A DNA stretch of 64,000 nt from Mitsuaria sp. PDC51 (GTDB lineage: Bacteria > Pseudomonadota > Gammaproteobacteria > Burkholderiales > Burkholderiaceae_C): contig NZ_FOZE01000001.1 of the NCBI RefSeq assembly GCF_900113225.1, positions 496,001 through 560,000 on the forward strand. The letters are read 5' to 3'. The position numbers and the translations under genes are program-made. Shown here in pieces: positions 44,421-53,233 of this stretch. The first letter of the stretch is position 1, and each line of letters starts with the position of its first letter. The notes beneath the pieces are model-generated. The model saw nothing but the letters and a program-made list of their open reading frames with translations, was not told where the DNA came from and made no database searches.

Positions 44421-46547
44421 TCAGATCCGCGCCCGCAGGCTGAGGCGGAAGGTGCGCGGCTCCATCGGATGGACGAGCCGGCCGTCGATCCCCGCACCGC
44501 CATTGCAGCCCGCGCCTTCGGCCCGCGTGCAGGCGGCGCCCCAATACTCGATGTCGTTGGCCTTCGTGTTGAAGACGTTCAGCACATCCAGCCCCACCTG
44601 CCAGCGCTCGCTGACCTGGTACCCGAGCCGCCAGTTGGCGGTGAACACCGCCTTGGACTGCTGCGTGCCGGTCTCCTCGAGCGCATAGGCTCCCAGGTAG
44701 CGCAGCTTGACGCCGCTGGACCAGCGTCCCGCCGGCGCCCAGTTGGCCGACAGCGAGGCCGAGACCGGCACCGCATTGGGCACGCGCCGGCCGCTGCCGA
44801 ATTCATTCGAGGTCGCTTCGACGAAGCGCGCCCGCGACCAGGCGAGGTCCGCGTCGATCAGCCAGTCGCGGCCGACCTGCACGTCGTTGGACCACTCCAG
44901 GCCGAGTCGCCGCGACGCGCCGCGTGCCTCGGTCACGCCCTCGTCGCCGACGAAGACCAGCTCCGACGCCAGCCGGGCCTGCCACAGCGCCAGGCTGGTG
45001 GTCCAGCCCGACGCCGGCCGGGTGCGCAGTCCCAGCTCGGTGCTCTGCGTGCGGGCCAGCAGCGGCAGCGTGTCGGCCGGGCTGCCGTCGGCAGGATTGG
45101 TCGTGGTCGTCGCGCCGCGCGCGTCGTTGGAGCGGAAGGCGCGGGCCCAGTGCAGGTAGAGCTCGGTGTCCGAGGCGACCCGCGCGATCAGGCCCAGCTT
45201 CGGGCTGAACTGCGACTGGCTCGCCTTGCCGCCATTGCCGAGGTTGAATTCGCCGCCGGTGGGCGTGACCGTCGCCCGCATCGTGTCCCAGCGCGCGCCG
45301 ACGGTGCTGCGCAGCCAGCCGGTCCAGCGGCTGCCCCATTCGACGAAGGCGCCGGCGTTGTCCTGCGTGACGCGGTCCTCGCGCACGGTGTGCGTGCGGA
45401 CCCGGCCGACGGTGTCGTACAGCCCGAGCGTGCCGATCCGGTCATGGCGCCATTGCAGGCCCCAGGTCAGCGTCTGGTCGGCGGGCAGCCAGGCGGCCGG
45501 CAACTGGTGCTTGAGCGATCCGCCCCAGAGCCGGCGGTGGTCCGCCTGCTCGTGCTGATCGCCGTCCGGGCCGTTGATGAAACCCGACGGCGCGGAGAAC
45601 AGGTTGAGCGCGTAATCGATCACCCAGGCCTGCGCGGTCCACTGGCCGCCGCCCTGGTTGTAGGCGAGCGCGCCGCTCAGGCTGTGGCGGTGGGTGCGGC
45701 CGCCGTCGTCGGGCGAGAGCGTGCCGTAGCGGCCGATCTCGCCGCTGTCGATGGCGCGCTCGGGCACGTGCTCGCTGGCGCGCCAGCCGGCGCTGTAGCT
45801 CAGCAGGTCGACCTGCGCGCCGTTGCGCTCGTCGCCGCGCGTCAGCCGCAGCACCGCGTTGCGGCGGTGCAGGTCCTCGGGCTGGTCCCAGGGGCCGTCG
45901 TACCGGCTGCCCTCGACGGCACCCAGCAGCGTCCAGCCGCCGCCCGCCCGCGCGCTGCCGGCGGCCAGCGCGCGCTGGTAGCCGTAGGGGCCGGCGGTGA
46001 GCTGCGCATAGGGGCGCTCGATCTCGCCCAGGTAGCCGATGCGCGAGGCGCCGGTGGTGGCGAAGTCGCCGTCCTCGGCGGCGAAGGCGCCCTTGCGGTA
46101 GCGCAGGCTCTCGACCAGCTCGGGGATCAGGAAGTTCAGGTCCATGTAGCCCTGGCCGTGCGCGTGGCTGGCCATGTTCACCGGCATGCCCAGGACGAAG
46201 GTCGCGAAGTCGCTGCCGTGGTCGAGGTTGTAGCCGCGCAGGAAGTACTGGTTGGCCTTGCCGTCGCCGCTGTGCTGGGTGACGGTCATGCCGGGCATCG
46301 CCTCCAGCAGCTCGGCCGGGCGCAGCAGCGGGCGCAGCGCCAGGCGCTCGACGCCGACCTCGCCCTCGGAGGCGCTGCCCGCTTCGCCGAGCTGCGCGCG
46401 GCTGCTGATGCGGACGGTGTCCAGCGTGCCCGATGGGTCGGCCTGCGCGGCGGCGCCCGTCGCCGTTGTTGCGATCGCGATGGCGATGGCAATGGCCACG
46501 GCGGTCGGGCGATGTGCCCGCAGTGTGTGGGAGTCGTTGGCGTTCAT
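44421..46547 (-). CDS. TonB-dependent outer-membrane receptor of the CobN-like module
   Basis: A 708-residue receptor: Sec signal (Ala/Ile alternating, cleaved about residue 35), a plug domain (AELLEAMPGMTVTQHSGDG ... VLGMPVNMASHAHGQGYMDLNFLIPELVE), and a 22-strand barrel ending in RTFRLSLRARI with the usual C-terminal amphipathic strand. This type of receptor, with the HAHGQGYMD stretch in the plug, occurs next to CobN-like/ExbB-like genes in other proteobacteria. Its ATG overlaps the CobN-like stop by four bases. The substrate is unknown: a corrinoid, a metal chelate or another tetrapyrrole is plausible. Confidence 0.9.
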   Translation of the reverse strand: MNANDSHTLRAHRPTAVAIAIAIAIATTATGAAAQADPSGTLDTVRISSRAQLGEAGSASEGEVGVERLALRPLLRPAELLEAMPGMTVTQHSGDGKANQYFLRGYNLDHGSDFATFVLGMPVNMASHAHGQGYMDLNFLIPELVESLRYRKGAFAAEDGDFATTGASRIGYLGEIERPYAQLTAGPYGYQRALAAGSARAGGGWTLLGAVEGSRYDGPWDQPEDLHRRNAVLRLTRGDERNGAQVDLLSYSAGWRASEHVPERAIDSGEIGRYGTLSPDDGGRTHRHSLSGALAYNQGGGQWTAQAWVIDYALNLFSAPSGFINGPDGDQHEQADHRRLWGGSLKHQLPAAWLPADQTLTWGLQWRHDRIGTLGLYDTVGRVRTHTVREDRVTQDNAGAFVEWGSRWTGWLRSTVGARWDTMRATVTPTGGEFNLGNGGKASQSQFSPKLGLIARVASDTELYLHWARAFRSNDARGATTTTNPADGSPADTLPLLARTQSTELGLRTRPASGWTTSLALWQARLASELVFVGDEGVTEARGASRRLGLEWSNDVQVGRDWLIDADLAWSRARFVEATSNEFGSGRRVPNAVPVSASLSANWAPAGRWSSGVKLRYLGAYALEETGTQQSKAVFTANWRLGYQVSERWQVGLDVLNVFNTKANDIEYWGAACTRAEGAGCNGGAGIDGRLVHPMEPRTFRLSLRARI

Positions 46548-49500
46548 GCAGTCCCCTGTGGGCTCAAGTTGTTGTCGTTGTTCGTCGCCCGTCGCGCCTG
46601 CCACATCGCGCCGGCGCTCATCAGCAGCGCCATCGCGACCCACGCGAGCGCCTGCTCGAGCGAGCGCTGCGTCGCCGCACGCGGCTCGGGCTTCGGCGCG
46701 TCGGGCACGCGCTGCAGCGCGAGGCCGCGCACGGTCGGCACTGGCGGCGTCGGCGGCACGGCCGCGGGGGCGCGCTCGGGCGCCTTCGCCGCGGGGCGAG
46801 GCGCGGCCGCCGGCGCGACCGGCAGCGCGGGCACCGCCTGCGGCAGTTGATCCGCCGTCCAGCGCCGCACGGCCGCCAGCTCGTTGCTCAGCGGCGCGTC
46901 CTTCGTGAGCTCGCGGTACAGCGCGGCGAGCCCCTGCTTCGTCTGCGCGTCCGGCTGCCAGTAGCCCATGCGCTCGGCCTGCACCAGCCGCTCCAGCGCC
47001 TGCGCGTAGGCCTGCGGGTTCTGCTTGAGCCACGCGGGCACGCCGATCTGGTGCTTGTCCTTCACCAGCACGTCGTAGAAGCTCTGCCAGTGGTCGGCGC
47101 GCACCGTGCCCGGCGCGATGCTCTGCCAGCCGAAGCTGTACTGCACCGCCTTGAGCACCTGCAGCGCGCCCGCCCAGCCCTCGGCCTGCTGCGCCTTCAG
47201 CCAGCCGGGATGCAGGTAGCGGCTCTGCATCTCCAGTGCGATCGCCTGTGTGGCGGTCTCGGTGTGCGCCTCGGCGGCGTCCTGCAGCTGGCTCACGTGC
47301 AGGGCCAGGCCCTTCGTGTTGCCGGCGACCCGCGCGGCCGCGGCCAGCCCGCCGAGGTACTGGAACGGATCGTCGCTGCTGACCATCGCGTAGAGGTGGC
47401 TGCTGCGCGACATCAGCGCCGCGTCGGTGTGACGCAGGTGCGCGCCCAGCGCCTGGCGCGCCTGCCCCGCGGGCACGGCGAGCGGCTCGCCGTCGACATA
47501 GGGTTGGCTCATCGTCGAGAGGAACAGCTGGCCCAGTCGCGGATCGGGTCGGCCATCGCCGCCCTGCAGGCCGTTGTCCTGCACCGCGTCGGCGATGCCG
47601 GTGCCGTAGTCGCCGGCCGGGTTGCCGAAGACGCGGGCCTGCGCCAGCGTCCGCGCCTGCGCCGCCGGCACGCCGGCCTGGCGCAGCTCGGCCGCGATGA
47701 CGCGGTTGTTGGCGGCGATGGCGTTGTCCGCCTCGGCCTCGCCGGCCGCGGCGACCGCCTGGTCCACCAGCTTCATCAGCGCCGGGAACTGGTCGCGGTA
47801 GGAGCCGGTGATCGACAGCAGCACGTCCACCCGAGGCCGGCCCAGCTCGGCGAGGCTCAGCAGCCGGATCGAGGTCGGACGGCCGGTGGCGTCCCACACC
47901 GGCGTCGCGCCCAGCGCCACCAGCGCCTGCGCCTCCATCACGCCCTGATGGCGCAAGGTCTCGCCGGCCCACAGCGACAGCGCCAGCCGCGTCGGCGCCG
48001 CGCCGGCCCGGGCCTGCTCCTCGTACCAGCGCTTGAACAGCGCCTGCGCCGCCTCGAAGGCCTGGCGCGTGGGCAGCCGCGCGGGGTCGAGGCCGGTGAG
48101 GTTGCGGCCGGTCGGCAGGCTCTCCGGATTGCGCAGCAGGTCGCCGCCGTAGGCCGCGGGGATGAAGCGGCCATCGAGCGCGCGCAGCAGGCCGGGCATC
48201 TCGCCTTCGGTCGACAGCCGCGCGGCCATCTCCTGCGCCCGCAGCGCGAGCTGGTACAGCGCCGCCTGGTCGATCGGCTTGCGCGCCGCGCGGTTGGGCA
48301 CGAAGCCGTCGCCGCAGGTCACCGGCAGCGCGTGCGCGGCGCTGGCGCTGCCCGCCGGTGTCGACGCCGCAGCCGACGCCGCGTGTTTCGCCTCGGCCGC
48401 CACGGCCGATGCCGCCGATGCCGCCGCCGGCGTGCCGACGGCCACGCAGGCGGAGGGCCGCAGGTCGAGCTGGCTCGCCGCCTGCGCGTCCTTGAGCGCG
48501 ACATCGAGCCAGCGGGCCGGTCGCGCCTTCGCGACGCCCTCGTGGTTGATGAGGAAGGCCTCGTCGATGTCCTCGCCCAGCGCCTCGATCAAGGGCACGC
48601 GCAGCAGCTGCAGGATCGAGCCGCGGCGCTGGTCCTCGTCGGGGACCACGCCGAAGACCGCCAGCCCCTTGGGCTGCGAGCTCTGCGCCAGGCGGTCCAG
48701 GTAGGGATGCAGCAGCTCCAGGAAGCCGCTGAAGTCGGCCGCGATCCGCTCGGCGCTCCAGCCCAGGTCGCGGTGCAGGTTGTGCTCGACGAACTGCTGC
48801 AGCATGCGGCGCTCCAGCCCCTGGCGCGTCGGGCCGGGATCGACCGTCTCCCACTCGTGCATCAGCTCATGCATGTGGGCCATGCCCGCGTTGAAGCCCG
48901 CCGGCGCGAAGCTCGGCGTGCGGTGGCTCACCATCAGCGCGCGGCCGCGGCGCTTGGCCGTGAGCGCCTCGCCGAGGTTGTCGACGATGTAGGGATAGAT
49001 CACCGGCGTGTCGCCCAGCGGCAGCCAGACCGGGTCCCACACGTCGGGACCGCGCAGCTTGCCCGGCGCCCACTCCTGCGTGCCGTGCGTGCCGAAATGG
49101 AGGATCGCGTCGGCCTGCCGCGCCCACAGGTAGGTGGCGAGGTAGTGATGCGACAGCGGCGTGCGGCTGCGATGCATGAAAGGATCCTGGCCGTTGCGCA
49201 GGGTCTCCTCGCGCGGCGGCTGCGGCAGCACGGTCAGCGCGCCGAGCTTCAGGCGCGGGATGACGAAGACCGGCTCGCCGCGCTGCCGCACGACATAGCG
49301 GCTGCTCGCGGGCGGGCCCCACTTGGCGACGATGGGATCGCGCACCGCGGCGGGCAGCGCGTCGAACCAGGCGGTGTAGCGCGCGAGCGGCAAGGCTTCG
49401 GCCTGGTCGGCGTCGAGCAGGGCCTGCAGGTCGGTGCCGGGGTAGTAGGCCGAGAGCAGCGGCTTGAGGCCGGCGATCCAGTCCGCCTCCGCCTTCGGCG

Positions 49501-50749
49501 TGACGGCGTAGCCGGCGTCCTTCAGCCCCTCGCTGACGCGCGCGAGGCTGCGCGGCACGTTGAGGAAGGACGCGCCGAAGTTGCTGCCGCCGGGCGGATA
49601 GTTGTAGACGAAGGCCACCAGTCGCTTGTCGGCGTTGGCCCGGGTCTGCAGCGCGATCCAGCGCGCGGCCTTGCCGGCGACGCTGGCGGCCTGGCGGTCG
49701 ATGAGTTCAGGCTCGCCGCGTTTCGGATGGGCGACCACGACGACCGGATCGATCAGGCCCGCCGCCTCCGGCTGCGCGAAGTAGAACGGAATGTCGGCTT
49801 GCGAGAGGCCGGTCTCGCTGCCTTCCCAGGCCGCGGCCTGGTCCTGCCGGTAGGGCTGCGTCTGCAGCACCGGCACGCCCCAGCGCTCGAAGGTGGGCTG
49901 CAGGCTGGCGCCCTGCGGCAGCAGGCTGTGGTTGACGATCACGCGGGCCTGGACCTGGCCGTCGCGCTCCAGCAGCGCCGACAGCGGCTGGTCGCTGAGC
50001 TGGCCGCTGAAGGCGGCGTAGGCGAGCAGGCCGCGCTCGCGGAACATCGCGAGCCAGCGGTCCAGCCAGGCGGTGTTGCCTTGGACGAAGTGGTAGCGGT
50101 GCAGCAGCAGCGCCACGGGCTCGCCGCGCAGGCCCTGCTGCGCGGCCCAGGCGCGGAACTCGGCGGCGTCGGCGAAGAGCCGCGGCGCGCCGGGGTAGTG
50201 GATGCCGCGCTGCGGGATCAACTGCGGTGGGCCGAGGTCGGGTGCGGGCGCGCCCGCGAGCTGCGCCCGCGCGAGCGCGAAGGCGGTGCGCGTGTTGCTC
50301 GGTCCGCCGGCCTGCAGGTAGGCGCGCAGGCTGCGGTCGCTAGGGGTGGGTTCGCCGGCGGGGATCCACAGCACCTGCGCCTCCGGCTTGCCGACGCGCC
50401 GCAGCGCGGCATCGACGATCGGGCGCAGCCGCGCCTCGGCGGTCGCATGCGGGATGTCGACCCAGACCAGCGCGGCCTCGCGCAGCGCGCGGTCGAGCGC
50501 GGGATCCTGCTCGATGGGCGCGCCGCGCAGCGGGTATTCGATCTGCCGGACTGCGAAGCCGGCGGCCTTTCCCTCGCGCTCGAGCAGCGCATGCTTGGCC
50601 GCGGGCGTGATGTCGACGCTGAGGAAGAGCACCGGGGTGCCCGCGGCCGCGCTGCCCGCGGTCGCGGGCGCGCACGACGCCGCCGCGCAGAAGCTCAGGG
50701 CCGCGGCCGCGGCCGCGAGGCAGCGGGCCAGCAGGGCGCGGACGCTCAT
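46544..50749 (-). CDS. CobN-like chelatase, exported and membrane-anchored
   Basis: A 1401-residue CobN/magnesium-chelatase large-subunit homologue. The CobN core runs from about residue 40 to 1290; characteristic stretches are ILHFGTHGTQEWAPGK, GFNAGMAHMHELMHEWETV and ANNRVIAAELRQAGVP. Two features are atypical for cytoplasmic CobN: an N-terminal signal (residues about 1-30, Ala-rich with an arginine start), and a Pro/Ala stalk followed by one membrane helix at about 1367-1383 with arginines after it. It should be a periplasmic protein anchored by its C-terminus. No cobS/cobT AAA+ subunits are near. Neighbours are ExbB- and ExbD-like genes and a TonB receptor, overlapping by four bases on each side. 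An Ala-rich loop is inserted around residues 730-780. Confidence 0.88.
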   Translation of the reverse strand: MSVRALLARCLAAAAAALSFCAAASCAPATAGSAAAGTPVLFLSVDITPAAKHALLEREGKAAGFAVRQIEYPLRGAPIEQDPALDRALREAALVWVDIPHATAEARLRPIVDAALRRVGKPEAQVLWIPAGEPTPSDRSLRAYLQAGGPSNTRTAFALARAQLAGAPAPDLGPPQLIPQRGIHYPGAPRLFADAAEFRAWAAQQGLRGEPVALLLHRYHFVQGNTAWLDRWLAMFRERGLLAYAAFSGQLSDQPLSALLERDGQVQARVIVNHSLLPQGASLQPTFERWGVPVLQTQPYRQDQAAAWEGSETGLSQADIPFYFAQPEAAGLIDPVVVVAHPKRGEPELIDRQAASVAGKAARWIALQTRANADKRLVAFVYNYPPGGSNFGASFLNVPRSLARVSEGLKDAGYAVTPKAEADWIAGLKPLLSAYYPGTDLQALLDADQAEALPLARYTAWFDALPAAVRDPIVAKWGPPASSRYVVRQRGEPVFVIPRLKLGALTVLPQPPREETLRNGQDPFMHRSRTPLSHHYLATYLWARQADAILHFGTHGTQEWAPGKLRGPDVWDPVWLPLGDTPVIYPYIVDNLGEALTAKRRGRALMVSHRTPSFAPAGFNAGMAHMHELMHEWETVDPGPTRQGLERRMLQQFVEHNLHRDLGWSAERIAADFSGFLELLHPYLDRLAQSSQPKGLAVFGVVPDEDQRRGSILQLLRVPLIEALGEDIDEAFLINHEGVAKARPARWLDVALKDAQAASQLDLRPSACVAVGTPAAASAASAVAAEAKHAASAAASTPAGSASAAHALPVTCGDGFVPNRAARKPIDQAALYQLALRAQEMAARLSTEGEMPGLLRALDGRFIPAAYGGDLLRNPESLPTGRNLTGLDPARLPTRQAFEAAQALFKRWYEEQARAGAAPTRLALSLWAGETLRHQGVMEAQALVALGATPVWDATGRPTSIRLLSLAELGRPRVDVLLSITGSYRDQFPALMKLVDQAVAAAGEAEADNAIAANNRVIAAELRQAGVPAAQARTLAQARVFGNPAGDYGTGIADAVQDNGLQGGDGRPDPRLGQLFLSTMSQPYVDGEPLAVPAGQARQALGAHLRHTDAALMSRSSHLYAMVSSDDPFQYLGGLAAAARVAGNTKGLALHVSQLQDAAEAHTETATQAIALEMQSRYLHPGWLKAQQAEGWAGALQVLKAVQYSFGWQSIAPGTVRADHWQSFYDVLVKDKHQIGVPAWLKQNPQAYAQALERLVQAERMGYWQPDAQTKQGLAALYRELTKDAPLSNELAAVRRWTADQLPQAVPALPVAPAAAPRPAAKAPERAPAAVPPTPPVPTVRGLALQRVPDAPKPEPRAATQRSLEQALAWVAMALLMSAGAMWQARRATNNDNNLSPQGTA

Positions 50750-51195
50750 GGCTGAGGCGTTCCGGCCGTCGTCGGCGCGGGGGCCGCCGCGGCGCCGCGA
50801 CCGCCGCCCGCAGCAGGGCCCGTGGGACCGGCCGGCGTGGCCGCGGGCGAGCCGCCCGGCGTTCCGGCCGCGCCAGCCTCACCGGCTTCGGGCACGTAGA
50901 TGATGGAGCCGTCCTTCATCTTGTAGGCGACGCCGGCGCGCTCCCCCTGGCCTTCGGCGCTGCCGCCGTTGCCGCGGTACTTGATCTCCTGCCCGTCCTT
51001 GCGGACGACGATCTCCATGCCCGGTTGACCGGGGTTGCGGATCACCGTTTCGTTCGCATGCGATTGCTGCTGCAGCGCGACCGCCGTCAGCAGCGCGACG
51101 ACCAGCACCAGGAACACGTCCACCAGGTTCACCGCGGACAGCATCGGGTCGTCGTCCTCCTCGGCGAGGATGGACAGGCGGCGGCCGGTGCTCAT
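50746..51195 (-). CDS. DUF2149 (ExbD-like) membrane protein
   Basis: A 149-residue protein with one N-terminal membrane helix (MLSAVNLVDVFLVLVVALLTAVALQQ, residues about 19-43) and a periplasmic domain of about 70 residues followed by an Ala/Gly/Pro tail. The Asp in VNLVDVFLVL is at the position of the proton-carrying Asp of ExbD/TolR. This suggests a proton-driven partner of the ExbB-like protein. It overlaps the ExbB-like gene and the CobN-like gene by four bases each. Confidence 0.85.
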   Translation of the reverse strand: MSTGRRLSILAEEDDDPMLSAVNLVDVFLVLVVALLTAVALQQQSHANETVIRNPGQPGMEIVVRKDGQEIKYRGNGGSAEGQGERAGVAYKMKDGSIIYVPEAGEAGAAGTPGGSPAATPAGPTGPAAGGGRGAAAAPAPTTAGTPQP

Positions 51196-51653
51196 GCCCA
51201 GCCCTGTTCGGTCTTGATCGCCAGCAGCTCGGCCAGCAGCCAGCGGCGGCGGATCGAGTACACGACCAGCGCGATCGCCGCCGCGGCCAGCGCGAGCACG
51301 ACGCCCGAGAAGGCCGAGCTGAACACCGCCAGCGCCTGCTGGCCCTGGCCGGCCGCGACGCTCTGCAGCGCCGGGCCCAGCGGGACCATGGTCGCGATCA
51401 GGCCCAGCAGCGGGGCGACGCGGCCCAGCAGGCGCGGTGCCTCCAGGCGACGCACGACCTGCAGCTCCAGCGTCTCGAGCGAGCTGCCGGCCGGCACCTG
51501 CAGCAGCCGGTAGCCGGGACGGCGCCGCTGCACGGCTTCCATCAGCGTGGCGCCGGCGCTCCACAGCGCATAGACGAAGCCCAGGGCGACGAGGATCAGC
51601 ACCGGCCACAGCAGGGCCTGCGCGATGTGGGCGAATCCGGATTCGAGCAGCAT
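51192..51653 (-). CDS. MotA/TolQ/ExbB-type proton channel protein
   Basis: A 153-residue short ExbB-like membrane protein with three hydrophobic segments (about residues 10-30, 85-110 and 115-135). The TolQ/ExbB core is seen as RVAPLLGLIATMVPLGPALQSVAAGQGQQALAVFSSAF. It should form a proton-motive-force-driven complex with the DUF2149 protein. It lies seven bases after the cobB stop and overlaps the DUF2149 start by four bases. It is not a generic ExbB for TonB; it is dedicated to the CobN-like module. Confidence 0.88.
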   Translation of the reverse strand: MLLESGFAHIAQALLWPVLILVALGFVYALWSAGATLMEAVQRRRPGYRLLQVPAGSSLETLELQVVRRLEAPRLLGRVAPLLGLIATMVPLGPALQSVAAGQGQQALAVFSSAFSGVVLALAAAAIALVVYSIRRRWLLAELLAIKTEQGWA

Positions 51654-51660
51654 GGGGAAC

Positions 51661-53202
51661 TCAGTTCGTGGCAAGAGGATGGGGGTGGGCGGGGGCCGCC
51701 TCGGCGGTGGCGGCGGTCGTGGCAGCGGCCGCGGTGGCGCCGCCGAAGAACGCGGCGACCGCGGCCGGGTTCGAAGGGAAGTAGTGATGCACGTAGCTCG
51801 CGCGCAGCGAGCCCGCGATGTAGAGCGCCTCGGCCGCGCGACCCGCGTTGGGATTGCGCGCGGTGGCCACCGGCGACCACGGCGTCGCCATCGTCGAGTA
51901 GTGGAAGGTGTGTCCCCGCAACTCGCCCTCCGGCCAGTCGAGCGACTGCAAGCCCAGCGCAGCCAGCCGCTTCTGCATCGAGGCACGGCCCGGCATCAGG
52001 CCCGCCATCGGATGGGCTACGCCGTCGGCATCGGCCAGCTCATCCAGCAGCACCAGCATCCCGCCGCATTCGGCGAGCAGCGGCTTGCCCGCCGCCAGGT
52101 GCGCGGCCAGGTCGCTGAAGAAGCCAGCATGCGCACGCAGCGCCGCGGCGTGCAGCTCGGGGTAACCGCCCGGCAGCCACACGGCCTCGCACGCGGGCAA
52201 GGGCTCGCCGGCGATCGGGCTGAACGTCAGGACCTCCGCGCCAAGCGCGCGAAGGAGGTCGAGATTGGCGGGGTAGATGAAGGAGAAACACGCGTCGCTC
52301 GCCACGGCGATGCGTCGGCCGGTGAGCGGCAGTCCGGGCTGCACGGGATCGAGCGACGGACAGGCAACCGGGGGCCCCTTTTCTCCATCTCCTACCTTTG
52401 CTTGCCTACCGGCAAGCAAATTCCTCCCTTGAGTTCCGAAAAGGGGCCCCCGGTCGCCCGTCCCACCACCATCGAGGACTTCGCCGGTCAACGTGGCAGG
52501 CGCGTGGGCCGGTGCGGCGACGGGCAGGGATGTCGATGTGCGGGCGGCAGCCGCGGGGGCAGCCAGGACGGTGCCTGCGTCCCAGGCATCGGCCCAGGTG
52601 TCCAGTTGCGCGTCGATGTCGGGGAGCTCCAGCGCCTGCACCAGGCCCAGGTGGCGCTCGGGGAGCGAGAGCGACGCGTCGCGCTTGAGCGCGGCAATCA
52701 GCGGCAGGTCGGCAGGCAGGGACTCGCCGACCATGCGCGCGTGCGCGTCGCTGCCCACCCGGTTGGCGATCACGCCCACGACCTGGATGTCGTCGCGGAA
52801 GCGCGCCAGGCCCGTGGCCAGCGCGCCGAAGGTCTGCGCCATCGCGGAGGCATCCATCACCGCGATCACCGGCAGGCCGAAGGCCGCCGCCAGGTCCGCG
52901 CTGCTGGGCTTGCCGTCGAACAGGCCCATCACGCCCTCGACCAGTACCAGGTCCGATTCGCGCGACGCCTGCGCCAGCAACTCGCGGCAGTGCGCCTCGC
53001 CGCCCATGAAGAGGTCGAGCTGGTAGACGGTGTGGCCGCTGGCGCGGGCGAGCACCATCGGGTCCAGGTAGTCCGGGCCGGTCTTGAAGACGCGCACGCG
53101 CAGGCCGCGCCGGCGCGCCGAGCGCGCAATGGCCGCAGTGACGCTGGTCTTGCCCTGGCCAGAAGCCGGCGCGCTGATCAGGAAGGCGGGGCAGTCGGTC
53201 AT
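51661..53202 (-). CDS. cobB: Cobyrinic acid a,c-diamide synthase, with inserted palindromic element
   Basis: A 513-residue glutamine-dependent enzyme amidating the a and c side chains of (hydrogeno)cobyrinate. The N-terminal ATPase domain starts LISAPASGQGKTSVTAAIA (P-loop about residues 8-20). The glutaminase domain has Cys in LLAECGGMLVLLDEL (about residue 385). Residues about 247-282, between the two domains, are encoded by a 106-base palindromic element that stays open in frame and looks foreign (DRGPLFGTQGRNLLAGRQ). The ATG at 53202 gives the better N-terminus; 53241 is an in-frame alternative overlapping the btuD stop. The Ala-rich tail (about residues 480-513) has no known role. Confidence 0.93.
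   Translation of the reverse strand: MTDCPAFLISAPASGQGKTSVTAAIARSARRRGLRVRVFKTGPDYLDPMVLARASGHTVYQLDLFMGGEAHCRELLAQASRESDLVLVEGVMGLFDGKPSSADLAAAFGLPVIAVMDASAMAQTFGALATGLARFRDDIQVVGVIANRVGSDAHARMVGESLPADLPLIAALKRDASLSLPERHLGLVQALELPDIDAQLDTWADAWDAGTVLAAPAAAARTSTSLPVAAPAHAPATLTGEVLDGGGTGDRGPLFGTQGRNLLAGRQAKVGDGEKGPPVACPSLDPVQPGLPLTGRRIAVASDACFSFIYPANLDLLRALGAEVLTFSPIAGEPLPACEAVWLPGGYPELHAAALRAHAGFFSDLAAHLAAGKPLLAECGGMLVLLDELADADGVAHPMAGLMPGRASMQKRLAALGLQSLDWPEGELRGHTFHYSTMATPWSPVATARNPNAGRAAEALYIAGSLRASYVHHYFPSNPAAVAAFFGGATAAAATTAATAEAAPAHPHPLATN
52358..52463. repeat. Nested palindromic element inside cobB
   Basis: Outer arms CCGGGGGCCCCTTTTC (52368-52383) and GAAAAGGGGCCCCCGG (52438-52453) are perfect 16-base inverses. 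Inside is a second perfect 10-base inverted repeat, TTTGCTTGCC-TACC-GGCAAGCAAA (52397-52420). Similarity extends outward for another 10 bases at 8/10. The element is AT-richer than its surroundings, is read in frame through cobB, and falls in the interdomain linker. It resembles a small mobile palindrome of the REP/MITE/RPE kind. Confidence 0.85.
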
Positions 53203-53233
53203 CGCGGCATCGGCTCCGTCGTTGTCGCGTCGT

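Noticed and set aside
44421-48854. A single 1477-codon minus-strand frame from the TonB receptor into the cobN region
   Set aside because: Only the last 709 codons (from ATG 46547) are a real protein. The upstream part is the +1 shadow of the CobN-like gene and has random composition.
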